A stretch of 64,000 nucleotides of DNA from Peptostreptococcus canis (GCF_014229965.1 NZ_JABGBW010000002.1:428258-492257); one strand, 5' to 3'; positions 45,294 to 55,749 are shown, counted from the first letter of the stretch. The notes: generated by a model from the sequence alone, not told the origin. Translations and numbers: made by a program.

Positions 45294-47714
45294 TTATTTG
45301 ACTACTATATTGACTAATTTAGAAGGTACAGATATCACCTTTACAATACTTTTTCCTTCAATAAATTCCTTTATTTTTGCATCATTAAGTGCAGCCTCTT
45401 TCATACCTTCCTGGTCTATATCAGATGGGACCATTATTTTATTTCTTAACTTTCCATTTACTTGAACAATTAATTCTACTTCATCAAGTATCAATGCTTT
45501 TTCGTCATACTTAGGCCATGATATATCAAAAACACTTCCTTTCTTACCTATCATTTCCCAAAGTTCTTCTCCAAGATGAGGTGCAAATGGAGAAACTATA
45601 ACTACTACTGTCTCAATTGCCTCTTTAATCACGGCTTCGTTTCTATCGTCCATTTCTTTATACTTATAAATATCATTGATTAATTCCATTAATGCTGCTA
45701 TAGCCGTATTAAAACCAAATTTTGTACTCAAATCATCAGTGACTTTTTTAAGAATAGAATGAACCTTTGCTCTCATCTCCTTATCCTCTTTAGTCAATTT
45801 TCCAAATTGGAGATTTTTATGAGCTATTTCGGATAATTCATCAACTAATCTATAAACTCTATTTAAAAATTTGAAACAACCTTCAACACCTTTATCCGAC
45901 CAATCCAGATCTCTTTCCGGAGGTGCTGCAAATAATATAAATAATCTTGCAGTATCAGCACCATATTCATCAATTATTTCCATAGGAGACACTGTATTTC
46001 CTTTGGATTTTGACATTTTACTTCCATTCATCAGAACCATACCTTGAGTTAATAGGTTTTTAAATGGCTCTACATGATTGGTCCATCCTAGTTTGTTAAA
46101 TGCTTTCATAAACCATCTGGCATATAATAAATGAAGAATAGCATGTTCAACACCACCTATATACTGATCTACAGGAAGCCAGTTGTTTACAAGTTCTGTA
46201 TTAAAGGCTTCGTCAAAGTTGTTACTGTCAACATATCTCATAAAATACCATGATGAATCCACAAAAGTATCAATTGTATCGACTTCTCTTCTTGCCGACT
46301 TACCGCATTTAGGACAACTACATTCATTAAAACTTTCAGAAGTAGTCAGAGGTGATTCGCCTTTACCGGTAAATTCAACATCTGTAGGCAATAACACAGG
46401 TAAATCAGATTCTTTTACAGGAACAATTCCACAATCATCACAATATACTACCGGTATAGGACATCCCCAATATCTCTGTCTGGAAATCAGCCAGTCTCTC
46501 AACCTGAAATTTACTGTTTTCTTACCTTTTCCCATATTCTCTAACTTCTCAATTATAGAATTAAAGGCTTCGTCTTTATTCATACCATTAAATTCAGATG
46601 AATTTATCATAATGTCATCTTCGTCTATAACAGGTATTATCTCCAAACCATATTTTTTTGCAAAATCCTCATCTCTCTCATCATGAGCGGGAACCCCCAT
46701 AACGGCACCGGTACCGTAGTCAGCAAGTACATAATTTGCAATCCAAATAGGCATTTCTTTTCCGGTTAAAGGATTATTTACAGTTCTACCTATAAATTCT
46801 CCTTCTTTCTCCAAATCCGCTGCTTCCCTTTCAATAGCTGTCATAGTGTACATTTTAGCCAAAAAATTATCCAATACTTCCTCATACTCTGTACCTTCAA
46901 CAAGTTCTCTCGCCAGTTCGGATTCCGGTGCTAATACCATAAAAGTACTTCCAAATATAGTATCCGGCCTTGTCGTATAAACCGTAATTTCCTTGTCCAT
47001 ATTATTTACTTTAAATGTGACATTTGCACCATGGCTCTTTCCAATCCAATTTTTCTGCATTAGCCTGACTTTTTCAGGCCAACCTTCTAATTCATCTAAA
47101 TCTTTTAAAAGTTCTTCAGAAAATTCAGTAGTCTTAAAATACCATTGTTCCAATTCCTTTTTAACGACTATTGTTGAACATCTTTCACACTCTCCCTGCA
47201 CTACTTGTTCATTTGCAAGAACCGTCTCACAAGATGGACACCAGTTCACATATGAATTTTTCTTATATGCAAGTCCGGCTTTTAAAAATTCAAGAAATAT
47301 TTTTTGTGTCCACTTATAGTATTCCGGTGTGGAAGTAGCTATCTCTTTGTCCCAATCATAGCTAAGCCCTAACATCTTTAATTGTTCTTTCATTTCTTCT
47401 ATATTTGACATAGTCCATTTATGCGGATGTATTCCGTGCTTTATTGCCGCATTTTCAGCCGGCAAACCAAATGAATCCCATCCCATTGGATGAAGAACAT
47501 TATATCCCTCCATCTTTTTAAATCTTGCCACAACATCCCCTATTGAATAGTTTCTCACATGTCCCATATGGATTTTGCCTGACGGATAAGGAAACATTTC
47601 CAAACAATAGTATTTAGGCTTACTCATATCAGCCGTGTCCATTTTATACTGATTTTTTTCGTCCCATATTCTCTGCCATTTTTTTTCAATTTTTCCAAAC
47701 TCATATGTACTCAT
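45294..47714 (-). CDS. leuS: Leucyl-tRNA synthetase
   Basis: The 806-residue class I synthetase has the HIGH motif variant [15 protein letters not shown] (about 43-57), the KMSKS motif [11 protein letters not shown] (about 570-580), and a Cys-rich zinc-like insert ([21 protein letters not shown]). The CP1 editing domain has [20 protein letters not shown]. Length is typical of bacterial LeuS. It is preceded by a T-box leader, so transcription should rise when leucyl-tRNA is uncharged. Confidence 0.97.
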   Translation of the reverse strand: MSTYEFGKIEKKWQRIWDEKNQYKMDTADMSKPKYYCLEMFPYPSGKIHMGHVRNYSIGDVVARFKKMEGYNVLHPMGWDSFGLPAENAAIKHGIHPHKWTMSNIEEMKEQLKMLGLSYDWDKEIATSTPEYYKWTQKIFLEFLKAGLAYKKNSYVNWCPSCETVLANEQVVQGECERCSTIVVKKELEQWYFKTTEFSEELLKDLDELEGWPEKVRLMQKNWIGKSHGANVTFKVNNMDKEITVYTTRPDTIFGSTFMVLAPESELARELVEGTEYEEVLDNFLAKMYTMTAIEREAADLEKEGEFIGRTVNNPLTGKEMPIWIANYVLADYGTGAVMGVPAHDERDEDFAKKYGLEIIPVIDEDDIMINSSEFNGMNKDEAFNSIIEKLENMGKGKKTVNFRLRDWLISRQRYWGCPIPVVYCDDCGIVPVKESDLPVLLPTDVEFTGKGESPLTTSESFNECSCPKCGKSARREVDTIDTFVDSSWYFMRYVDSNNFDEAFNTELVNNWLPVDQYIGGVEHAILHLLYARWFMKAFNKLGWTNHVEPFKNLLTQGMVLMNGSKMSKSKGNTVSPMEIIDEYGADTARLFILFAAPPERDLDWSDKGVEGCFKFLNRVYRLVDELSEIAHKNLQFGKLTKEDKEMRAKVHSILKKVTDDLSTKFGFNTAIAALMELINDIYKYKEMDDRNEAVIKEAIETVVVIVSPFAPHLGEELWEMIGKKGSVFDISWPKYDEKALILDEVELIVQVNGKLRNKIMVPSDIDQEGMKEAALNDAKIKEFIEGKSIVKVISVPSKLVNIVVK

Positions 47715-47783
47715 AATAGCCTCCTATAAAAAATAATCTAATAATTCCTATACAAAAACATAATTTTAAATTTCTGTATTAAA

Positions 47784-47992
47784 AAACCTCATCTCTAAAC
47801 ATTAATGTTTAGGGACGAGGTATAAATCTCGCGGTACCACCCTAATTAGCCTTTCAGCTCTCTCGGATAAGTCTCTAAACCAACTACGGTATGTGGCATT
47901 TACTCGACAAGTTCAATATGCTGAAAATACTATCCTCACAGAAACGATAGCTCTCTGAAAATCCACACATATTTACTACTTCGATCACACAA
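47784..47992 (-). ncRNA. T-box leader of leuS
   Basis: The reverse strand contains the T-box sequence GGGTGGTACCGCGAGA (around 47829-47846). Upstream is a specifier loop with AGTA and a matching GAA strand. The triplet after GAA reads CTT, or TTG if one base is skipped, and both are Leu codons. The terminator at 47784-47821 (ACCTCGTC / CTAAAC arms) is followed by TTTTTT. Uncharged tRNA-Leu would favour the antiterminator. Confidence 0.93.
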
Positions 47993-48119
47993 GTTATTCT
48001 AAACTAAACTTCCTATTTATAATTACTTATGTTACCATATATACAAATATTATGTCAATACATACATATTCTTATATATAAATATTCTAGAACAGATAAA
48101 AATTTATTAAAAATAAAAT

Positions 48120-48524
48120 TTAAATTTCTACTCTCATTGATTCAGCATCTACTATTTCAAGTTTTTCCATATCAATATACGGAGCATCTTTCCATAATTT
48201 TTCTAAATTATAGAATCCTCTATTTTCTTCATCAAAAATATGAACCATTATATCGCCATAATCAAGCAATATCCAACTTTGAGTATCTTTCCCTTCCTTG
48301 CCCCTAGGCTCAATACCTACTTCTGTAAGAGCATCTTCAACACTATCAGCAATAGCTTTGACCTGTCTGCTTGATGAACCGGAAGCAATTATAAAATAAT
48401 CACAAAGACTTGAAACTTTTCCTATGTTTAAAATAGCAATATCCTCCCCCAATTTATCATTAATTGCATCATATATTTTTTTTACCATATTTTCAACTGA
48501 TATGCTGTTTCCCTTAATATTCAT
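48120..48524 (-). CDS. rsfS: Ribosomal silencing factor RsfS
   Basis: The 134-residue protein has the RsfS core: DIAILNIGKVSSLCDYFIIASGSS, RQVKAIADSVEDAL and WILLDYGDIMVHIFDEENRGFYNLEKLW. RsfS binds L14 and blocks subunit joining when nutrients are low. It is third in nadD-yqeK-rsfS, the common order. Confidence 0.95.
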   Translation of the reverse strand: MNIKGNSISVENMVKKIYDAINDKLGEDIAILNIGKVSSLCDYFIIASGSSSRQVKAIADSVEDALTEVGIEPRGKEGKDTQSWILLDYGDIMVHIFDEENRGFYNLEKLWKDAPYIDMEKLEIVDAESMRVEI

Positions 48525-48568
48525 ATAAAACCTTCCTCACTTTTTATATTTTATGCTGTTTTCATCTT

Positions 48569-49156
48569 TTATATCGATTTATTAGCATTTTTTATTTTTT
48601 TTAAATAATAATTTCTAGATTCTACCGTTCTTAGATGTAGAAGCGACTTTTTCTTTAAAACTTGTGATATTGTATTATCTATTGATTTTACAATCGCTTC
48701 ATCTAAAAATCCGCCATAAGCCAGCTCTCTTAGTTCTTCAACACCTGGATAATCTCTGCCAATTTCTATTAAATCTGCTATATAGACTACTTTTTCCAAT
48801 AAACTCATGTTTGGCTTAGCAGTAGTATGATATCTAATTGCACTTAAAATTTCCTCATCCTTTATCCCAAATTCATATTTGGCAATATATGTCCCTAATA
48901 CACTATGAGACAGTGCTGTGCTATTTTTTTCCATTTCATCGAGAATAATATTGTATTTTTCACAATAACCAGGAACATCAGCAAGTTTCACATATTTAGC
49001 TGTATCGTGTAAAATCCCGGCAATTTCTGCCTTTTCAGGATCACATCCGTATATTTCTGACAATCTTACAGCTGCCTTTGCCACATTTAAAGAATGTATT
49101 TTCCTTTTTTCCGGTAGATATTCACTTAACTTCTCAATCATCTCAGATTTTTTCAT
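48569..49156 (-). CDS. yqeK: HD-domain Ap4A hydrolase YqeK
   Basis: The 195-residue HD-domain protein has the metal ligands in KRKIHSLNVAKAAVRLSEIY (His), AGILHDTAKY (HD) and LSHSVLGTYIAKYEFG, with RYHTTA further on. YqeK enzymes cleave diadenosine tetraphosphate to ADP. Its start directly abuts the nadD stop (49156/49157), which suggests translational coupling. Confidence 0.92.
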   Translation of the reverse strand: MKKSEMIEKLSEYLPEKRKIHSLNVAKAAVRLSEIYGCDPEKAEIAGILHDTAKYVKLADVPGYCEKYNIILDEMEKNSTALSHSVLGTYIAKYEFGIKDEEILSAIRYHTTAKPNMSLLEKVVYIADLIEIGRDYPGVEELRELAYGGFLDEAIVKSIDNTISQVLKKKSLLHLRTVESRNYYLKKIKNANKSI

Positions 49157-49846
49157 CTACCTCAATACACCTCCATACAAATCATACATTTTAATGTACT
49201 CTTCAACCCTGCCGGGAACCAAATATTTTATACTTCTTTTCCCTTTAACTCTCGATCTTATATATGTTGACGATATTTCAAGAGAAGGAACATATACTAT
49301 ATCTATATCCGCCTTATACAGTTCTCTATAGCGTTCAACATTTTCTTGAGTTTCGAGCATTCCTATACCCGGTCTAATAGCACCTATAACCTTTGCCAAT
49401 TTAAAGTTCTCCTCAAAATCCTTCCATGTTTCCATCTGATTTATTGCATCTGATCCCGTTATAAAATACAGATCTTCATTTTTATATGTCTTTGATATAT
49501 ACCTAAGTGTATCAATTGTATAATTTTGACCACGATCTGAAAAAATTTCATAATCTGAAACAAAAAAATCATCATTTTTTAATGTAGATAAAACCACCAT
49601 ATTATATCTATGTTTCTTATCAAGAACATTTTTTTTATGTGGCGGATCTCCTGTTGGAATAAATACCACTTTATCCAGATTGTATTTATCTCTTATAAAT
49701 TCTGCCGTTGCCAAATGAGCATTATGAATAGGATTGAATGTCCCTCCCATAATCCCAAGCTTCATTTTTTCACTTGAATCTATAAAGGAATTAATTTTTT
49801 CGAGATTTCTCCTATGAGAAATCTCCAATCTCTCATCTAATAACAT
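49157..49846 (-). CDS. nadD: Nicotinate-nucleotide adenylyltransferase NadD, with an N-terminal extension
   Basis: The enzyme joins nicotinate mononucleotide and ATP in NAD synthesis. The core starts at residue 28 with MKLGIMGGTFNPIHNAHLAT, includes FIPTGDPPHKK and YFITGSDAI, and ends with the ISSTYIRSR motif. The frame extends 27 residues upstream to an ATG at 49846 that has GAAGGG about ten bases before it. The core ATG at 49765 has only a weak site. The extension contains a perfect 10-bp inverted repeat at the DNA level, so it may instead be a structured leader. Confidence 0.9.
   Translation of the reverse strand: MLLDERLEISHRRNLEKINSFIDSSEKMKLGIMGGTFNPIHNAHLATAEFIRDKYNLDKVVFIPTGDPPHKKNVLDKKHRYNMVVLSTLKNDDFFVSDYEIFSDRGQNYTIDTLRYISKTYKNEDLYFITGSDAINQMETWKDFEENFKLAKVIGAIRPGIGMLETQENVERYRELYKADIDIVYVPSLEISSTYIRSRVKGKRSIKYLVPGRVEEYIKMYDLYGGVLR
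49802..49825. repeat. Perfect 10-bp inverted repeat at the start of nadD
   Basis: GAGATTTCTC and GAGAAATCTC are separated by CTAT. No T-tract follows, so it is not a terminator. It could be an operator or an mRNA hairpin between the two possible nadD starts. Confidence 0.85.
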
Positions 49847-49927
49847 TTAAATTTTTCCCTTCAAAAATATGCTATTTCTATTATAACATAATTACTATGC
49901 TTTAAATAGCTATTATGATTTTTTCCC

Positions 49928-50554
49928 TTACTCACCCCCCAATACCTTTTCTATTGCATACATAATGACTTCATATTCAAAACCTTTATATATTAAGTAT
50001 TGGTACAATTTATTTTTTATATTTTTTTCGTCCTTTCCTTTTATTCTTCCTATCCTTTTATTTGCGAGAAATACCGCATTTTCTTTTTCCATTTCGTTAT
50101 CTACATTCGACAAAGCATTTTCAATGTTTTCAGAATTAATTCCTTTTATATATAAATTTTGTTTTATTCTGTTCCTGCCTACTCTTTTAAAATTCTGATC
50201 ATTATAAACTATTCTCTCTGCAAATCTTTCATCATTTATAAACGAATGTTTTTTTAGAAATTTTACAACACTATCTACTATCTCTTCATCAAATTCACGT
50301 GATAATTTTTCTCTAACTCTCTTTTCTGATTTTTCCGCTCTAGATAAGCCATCTAAAGCTTTTATCTTGGCCTTTTCATAATCATCCGATTTTATTATAT
50401 CGGCTAGTTTTTCTTTATCAATTTCACTTCCTTTTGACAAATTGTATTTATATACCAATTCTGCATAAAGAGAAATTAAATATTCACCATCTACATATAA
50501 ATTCACTCTATTCTTATTTTTTTTTTGAAATTCAATTCCTGTTATTTGAGACAA
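49928..50554 (-). CDS. recX: Regulatory protein RecX
   Basis: The 208-residue basic helical protein has the RecX repeats: AKIKALDGLSRAEKSEKRVREKL, VKFLKKHSFINDERFAERIVYN and RIKQNLYIKGINSENIENAL. RecX limits RecA filament growth. It is a stand-alone gene here, next to the nadD operon rather than recA. Confidence 0.88.
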   Translation of the reverse strand: MSQITGIEFQKKNKNRVNLYVDGEYLISLYAELVYKYNLSKGSEIDKEKLADIIKSDDYEKAKIKALDGLSRAEKSEKRVREKLSREFDEEIVDSVVKFLKKHSFINDERFAERIVYNDQNFKRVGRNRIKQNLYIKGINSENIENALSNVDNEMEKENAVFLANKRIGRIKGKDEKNIKNKLYQYLIYKGFEYEVIMYAIEKVLGGE

Positions 50555-50716
50555 ATTATCACACCCTTTCTTTATTAAAATTATATCATATTAAATATTA
50601 TATCATCATTTTTTAAATGGTTGTTTTCATTTATTATAGAATATACTTAGATATATGTAAATTCTTTATTGATATATAGAAAATATTTCAAATTTGTATT
50701 GCAGGTTAGATTTATA

Positions 50717-50725
50717 TGATATACT
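50717..50725 (+). promoter_or_regulatory. Extended -10 promoter candidate of the RNase Z-like gene
   Basis: TGA-TATACT is an extended -10 element about 60 bases before the ATG, without a good -35 hexamer at 17 bases. Confidence 0.4.
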
Positions 50726-50787
50726 TAGATAGAAAAAGTAATATTTAATTAAATTAATAATATATTTTTCAATGGAAAGAAGGTGAA

Positions 50788-51708
50788 ATGGTGTTAAATC
50801 TTATTATCGTGGGCAGTGGTGGAAATGTTCCATCCCCAAATAGATTTTGTTCCTGTGCATTCTTAAATTACAAAGGAAAGAAAATACTGATAGATTGTGG
50901 AGAAGGAACTCAAATTTCTATGAAAAAAATCGGATGCGGCTTTAAAGGAATTGATTTAATACTTATTACTCACTTACATGGGGATCATATAAATGGTCTG
51001 CTAGGTCTACTTTCAACTATGGGAAACGCAGAAAAAAGAACACCTCTTACAATAGTTGGACCTGTTGGAATAAAAAAAGTTATATCTGCAATGATGATAA
51101 TTTGGGAAGGACTTCCGTATGAACTTAGAGTAATAGAAAATCCATATGGAAAATTTTCACTTATAGACGATATTTTTAAAGAAATTGAAATAGAAACTAT
51201 AAACCTTGAGCATTCAATTGAATGCATCGGATATAATTTGTATTTTAAAAGAAATAGAATATTCGATATGAATAAAGCCATGTCCAATAATGTTCCAAAA
51301 TACTTATGGAATCATCTTCAAATGGGTAAAACATATCATATAGAAAGTCAAACTTTTACTCCGGATATGGTTCTTGGAAATGAAAGAAAGGGAATAAAAC
51401 TTAGCTTTATCACTGATACCAGACCAATTAAAACTATACCGGATTTTATATATGAAAGTGATCTATTTATATGTGAAGCAATGTATGGAGATGAAATAGA
51501 CATCTCAAAAGCTGTAAAAAATAAGCATATGACTTTTAGAGAGGCAGCCACCCTTGCCAGAAGTGGTAGTGTAAAAAAGTTATTACTAACACACTTTTCT
51601 CCATCAATAGATAATCCAAATATTTTTCTACATAATGCCACGTCAATATTTAAAAATACTTTAATAGCTTATGATGGATTTTCTTTAAATATCCCTTATC
51701 AAGATTAA
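50788..51708 (+). CDS. Ribonuclease Z-like metallo-beta-lactamase protein
   Basis: The 306-residue protein has the metal-binding motif THLHGDHINGLLGLL (about 58-72), an early IDCGEGTQISMKK segment, and later HSIECIGYNLYFKR and LLLTHFSPS with further ligands. This pattern fits RNase Z (tRNA 3'-processing). Close relatives include arylsulfatase-like and phosphodiesterase members, so the role is probable rather than certain. It stands alone ahead of the hydrogenase operon. Confidence 0.82.
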   Translation: MVLNLIIVGSGGNVPSPNRFCSCAFLNYKGKKILIDCGEGTQISMKKIGCGFKGIDLILITHLHGDHINGLLGLLSTMGNAEKRTPLTIVGPVGIKKVISAMMIIWEGLPYELRVIENPYGKFSLIDDIFKEIEIETINLEHSIECIGYNLYFKRNRIFDMNKAMSNNVPKYLWNHLQMGKTYHIESQTFTPDMVLGNERKGIKLSFITDTRPIKTIPDFIYESDLFICEAMYGDEIDISKAVKNKHMTFREAATLARSGSVKKLLLTHFSPSIDNPNIFLHNATSIFKNTLIAYDGFSLNIPYQD

Positions 51709-51730
51709 AAACTTGTTAAGGGATATTTTT
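51688..51730 (+). terminator. Terminator overlapping the end of the RNase Z-like gene
   Basis: AATATCCCTTATCAAG pairs, with one mismatch, with CTTGTTAAGGGATATT and is followed by TTT. The left arm lies within the last codons of the gene. Confidence 0.85.
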
Positions 51731-51894
51731 AGCTTTTCTCAAAAACTAATGAAAAAAGTTAGAAAATATGCTATTATATGAATAATCAGAAAATTCTTTT
51801 TAATCCGATTTATTCGGGTTTTATTAATTTTTAGAGATTGTTAGTTTTATGGCAAAATCTTACTAATTTATTTGTTTTTAAGGGGGAAAGTAAT

Positions 51895-53730
51895 ATGAGT
51901 AGATTATATATTAATACACCTGATACTGCTCAAGTAGTAGTAGAAGGATTATATAAAGATATAGAAAGAAGAATTATATCCAGTCCTCCCGGAATCTGTC
52001 CGGTTGAGGCTTCATTAGCATTTTTAAAACTCTGTCACGCACAAACTTGTGGAAAATGTGTTCCTTGTAGAGTTGGTTTAGGAAAACTTCAGGAATTAAT
52101 GGAAGAAGTGTTGGATGGAATCGCCAGCGAAAAGACATTAGAATTAATTGAAAATACGGCTAGAATAATAATTGATACAGCTGACTGTGCAATTGGTTCA
52201 GAAGCAGCTCTTATGATACTAAAAGGTGTTTTAGGCTTTAGAGACGACTATATATCTCATATTAAAAAACTTAAATGCTCTATGGATAGAAATATTTCCG
52301 TTCCTTGTGTTACTCTCTGTCCTGCTGGCGTTGATATTCCTGGATATATCGCACTTATTGGCGAGGGCAGGTATGCGGATGCAATTAGACTTATAAGAAA
52401 AGATAATCCTTTTCCAACTGCTTGTGCATTAGTTTGTGAACATCCTTGTGAAGCCAGATGTAGAAGAACACTTATAGACGCACCTTTAAATATAAGAGGA
52501 ATGAAAAAATATGCATGCGATCATGCTGGAATAGTACCACCTCCGCCATGTGAAAAAAACACCGGCAAAACTATCGCCATTGTTGGAGGCGGTCCAAGTG
52601 GATTAAGTGCGGCATATTATTTATCGCTAATGGGACATAATGTGTCAATTTATGAAGAGAAAGATAAATTGGGTGGAATGCTTAGATATGGAATACCCAA
52701 TTATAGACTTCCAAGAGAAAGACTTCAAGAAGATATAGATGCCATACTTGCAACTGGTGTAGAAGTGCATACCAATATGCAGATTGGAAAAGACATAAAA
52801 GTAGAAGATCTTGCTGATAAATATGATGCCATATATATTGCAATTGGTGCACATGATGATAAAAAACTAGGAGTTGAAGGAGAACATTCAACTGGTGTAA
52901 TGTCTTCTGTTGAGATGCTGAAAAAAATAGGTGATGAAAATTATCCTGATTTTACAGACAAAAAAGTTGTTGTCATCGGTGGTGGTAATGTTGCTATGGA
53001 TGTTGCAAGAACAACAGTCAGATGTAATGCAAAAAAAGTAACTATAGCATACAGAAGAAGACAGGATGATATGACTTGCCTTATAGAGGAACTTGAGGGA
53101 GCGATTGCAGAGGGTTGTATATTACAAACACAAATGGCACCAATAGAAATCGAATTTAATGATAACAACGAAACTACTGCCTTATGGGTTCAACCTCAAA
53201 TTTTAGGTGAGATGGATAAATCTAATAGACCTAGACCTAAAGACGCAAAAGAAGAACCTGTCAGAATTGAATGCGATTATATTATAGTTGCTATAGGTCA
53301 AAACATAGAGTCAAAACATTTTAGAGAATTCGGCATGCCTGTAAAAAGAGGTATTATAGAAGCCCTTAATTCAAGCGAAGTGGAAAACATACCCGGCGTG
53401 TTTGCAGGAGGTGATTGTGTGACAGGGCCTGCTACTGTTATAAAAGCAATAGGTGCCGGTAAAGTCGCAGCAGCAAATATAGATGAATATTTAGGATTTA
53501 ATCACTTAATAAGCGTAGATATAGAACTTCCTAGGATACGTTGGGATGATAGGAAGCCTTGTGCTAGATCAAATATGAAAGAAGTTCCGGCGGATGAAAG
53601 AAAAAGTAACTTTAAAGAAATTGAAATGGGACTTACTGAAGGAGAAGCAATACAAGAGGCTTCAAGATGCCTTAGATGTGATCATTTCGGTTGGGGAAAT
53701 TTTAGAGGAGGTAGAACATCAATATGGTAA
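51895..53730 (+). CDS. NuoF-C / GltD-like flavoprotein partner of [FeFe] hydrogenase
   Basis: The 611-residue fusion starts with the 4Fe-4S part of NuoF (TCGKCVPCRVG and a later Cys in DTADCAIG, about 40-105). It continues with the glutamate-synthase small-subunit fold: Cys-rich VTLCPAGVDIPGYI, CEHPCEARCRR, FAD loop IVGGGPSGLSAAY (about 208-220) and NAD(P) loop VIGGGNVAMDVART. It lacks the FMN/NADH part of NuoF. It should move electrons between NAD(P)H and the hydrogenase encoded next, whose start overlaps by seven bases. GGGGG supports the ATG at 51895 rather than the upstream in-frame start. Confidence 0.88.
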   Translation: MSRLYINTPDTAQVVVEGLYKDIERRIISSPPGICPVEASLAFLKLCHAQTCGKCVPCRVGLGKLQELMEEVLDGIASEKTLELIENTARIIIDTADCAIGSEAALMILKGVLGFRDDYISHIKKLKCSMDRNISVPCVTLCPAGVDIPGYIALIGEGRYADAIRLIRKDNPFPTACALVCEHPCEARCRRTLIDAPLNIRGMKKYACDHAGIVPPPPCEKNTGKTIAIVGGGPSGLSAAYYLSLMGHNVSIYEEKDKLGGMLRYGIPNYRLPRERLQEDIDAILATGVEVHTNMQIGKDIKVEDLADKYDAIYIAIGAHDDKKLGVEGEHSTGVMSSVEMLKKIGDENYPDFTDKKVVVIGGGNVAMDVARTTVRCNAKKVTIAYRRRQDDMTCLIEELEGAIAEGCILQTQMAPIEIEFNDNNETTALWVQPQILGEMDKSNRPRPKDAKEEPVRIECDYIIVAIGQNIESKHFREFGMPVKRGIIEALNSSEVENIPGVFAGGDCVTGPATVIKAIGAGKVAAANIDEYLGFNHLISVDIELPRIRWDDRKPCARSNMKEVPADERKSNFKEIEMGLTEGEAIQEASRCLRCDHFGWGNFRGGRTSIW

Positions 53731-55496
53731 AATTAACTATAGATAATCAATTAATAGAAGTTGCAAAAGGAACTAAAATTATAGATGCAGCAAAATCCGC
53801 GGGAATAAATATTCCCAATCTATGTTTTCTAAGAGATTTAAACGAAATTGGGGCATGTAGAATATGTGTTGTGGAGGTGGATGGCAAAGAAGCACTTCTT
53901 ACATCCTGTAATAATACCGTAGAAGAAGGTATGGTAATTCATACAAATAGCCCTAAAGTTAGAAACTCTAGAAGAGCAAACATACAACTCATTTTATCAC
54001 AACACGATTTTAGATGTGCTACTTGTGTAAGAAGTGGAAATTGCTCTTTACAAGAAATGGCAAATAATTTAAATGTAATTGATATGAATTACAAAGTTGA
54101 ATATGATAACAGAAAATGGAACCCAACCTCCCCTCTTCAAAAAGATTTCTCTAAATGTATAAAATGCATGAGATGCATACAAATATGTGATAAAATTCAA
54201 AGTCTTGGGATATGGGATATAGTAAATAGTGGATATAGAACTACTGTCGATGTTTCTTGGAATAGAACAATAGAACAATCTGACTGCTCACTTTGTGGTC
54301 AATGTATTACTCACTGTCCCGTAGGTGCTTTAACAGTCAGAAATGACACCGAAAAAGTATATGATGCTCTTGAAAATCCTGATTTAATTACAGTTGTTCA
54401 AGTCGCTCCTGCTGTAAGAACTGCCTGGGCAGAATTTTTGGATGTAGATGAAAAATTAGACACTCAAAATATGATGGTAGCAGCACTTAAAAAAATCGGT
54501 TTTGACTATGTTTTTGATACAAACTTTAGTGCTGATCTAACTATTATGGAAGAGGCCAATGAATTTTTGGATATATTTTCAAAAGGTGGAATGAAATATC
54601 CTTTATTCACATCATGTTGTCCAGCCTGGGTAAGATTTATGAAATCCCAATACCCCGAACTGGTAAAATACCTATCTACATCAAAATCTCCTCAACAAAT
54701 GTTTGGTGCAATAGCAAAATCATATTATGCCGATCTTCTTGAAGTCAGTCCGGACAAAATTTTCTGTATATCAATAATGCCATGTTCAGCTAAAAAGCAT
54801 GAAGCTGGCATACCTAGCATAAATGATAGCGGGGCTGATAGGGATGTAGATGTAGTAATAACGACTAGAGAACTAGAAAAAATGATTAAATCGGAAAATC
54901 TTGATTTTTCAATGCTAAAAGAAGAATCCTTTGATAATCCTCTTGGCATAGGAAGTGGTGCCGGAGCAATATTTGGAACTACCGGCGGTGTAATGGAAGC
55001 TGCATTAAGATCATCATACTATTTTGTCACAGGTAAAAATCCTGAACCTGATTCTTTCAAATCAGTTCGAGGTCAGGATGGCTGGAGAGAATCAAAATTT
55101 TCAATAGATGGAAATCAAGTACGTGTAGCAGTAGCCAGTGGTCTTGGAAATGCAAGAAATCTAATAGAAGCTTTAATAAAAGGAGAAGTAAAATACGATT
55201 TTGTAGAAATAATGGCCTGTCCGGGTGGATGTTCCGGTGGTGGCGGACAACCAATAAAAGACGGTCAAGAATTGGCATATATTAGAGGTCAGAAGCTATA
55301 TGACTTAGATAAAAAAATGTATTTGAGGTACTCACATGAAAATCCATCTATTCAAAAATTATATAATGACTATTTGGAAAAACCCAATTCTGAATTAGCT
55401 CATAAACTACTTCATACAGATCATGAAGATTGGGATATAGCCCTATCTCCTAAAATCACTATGATGTTTGATGAAAACTACTATGATGAATATTAA
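53724..55496 (+). CDS. hydA: [FeFe] hydrogenase catalytic subunit
   Basis: The 590-residue enzyme carries a 2Fe-2S domain (CFLRDLNEIGACRICVVEV), a His-Cys cluster (HDFRCATCVRSGNCSLQ), two 4Fe-4S sites (CIKCMRCIQICDK and CSLCGQCITHCPVG), and the three H-cluster motifs TSCCPAWVRF, MPCSAKKHE and MACPGGCSGGGGQP. It reduces protons or oxidises hydrogen in the cytoplasm. Its start overlaps the flavoprotein gene (ATGGTAA), so the two are coupled. The maturation genes hydE, hydF and hydG are not in the window. Confidence 0.96.
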   Translation: MVKLTIDNQLIEVAKGTKIIDAAKSAGINIPNLCFLRDLNEIGACRICVVEVDGKEALLTSCNNTVEEGMVIHTNSPKVRNSRRANIQLILSQHDFRCATCVRSGNCSLQEMANNLNVIDMNYKVEYDNRKWNPTSPLQKDFSKCIKCMRCIQICDKIQSLGIWDIVNSGYRTTVDVSWNRTIEQSDCSLCGQCITHCPVGALTVRNDTEKVYDALENPDLITVVQVAPAVRTAWAEFLDVDEKLDTQNMMVAALKKIGFDYVFDTNFSADLTIMEEANEFLDIFSKGGMKYPLFTSCCPAWVRFMKSQYPELVKYLSTSKSPQQMFGAIAKSYYADLLEVSPDKIFCISIMPCSAKKHEAGIPSINDSGADRDVDVVITTRELEKMIKSENLDFSMLKEESFDNPLGIGSGAGAIFGTTGGVMEAALRSSYYFVTGKNPEPDSFKSVRGQDGWRESKFSIDGNQVRVAVASGLGNARNLIEALIKGEVKYDFVEIMACPGGCSGGGGQPIKDGQELAYIRGQKLYDLDKKMYLRYSHENPSIQKLYNDYLEKPNSELAHKLLHTDHEDWDIALSPKITMMFDENYYDEY

Positions 55497-55629
55497 ATTA
55501 CTATACACTTTTAACTTTCAACATTACTAAAACAGACAAAAATATTAATGTGAAATATTAAATATACAACTTTGTTTTTTTAAAATTAATGAATAGAGTA
55601 CTCCTCTAACTAATAATATATTTCAAAAT

Positions 55630-55749
55630 AAAAAAGGCTGACACAAAAAATTTATATTTTTACAATTAATTAAATAAAGGAAAAACTTATTTCCAATCAA
55701 TTTTATATTTGTAAAAGGCAAATTCTAGGTTTCTGTGTCAGCCTTTTTT
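55630..55749. repeat. 120-bp element with 16-bp perfect terminal inverted repeats
   Basis: AAAAAAGGCTGACACA at 55630-55645 is exactly complementary to TGTGTCAGCCTTTTTT at 55734-55749. The 88-base middle is AT-rich and non-coding. It could be a MITE-like element or a very large-looped bidirectional terminator between hydA and convergent rng. I see no clear target site duplication. Confidence 0.75.
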
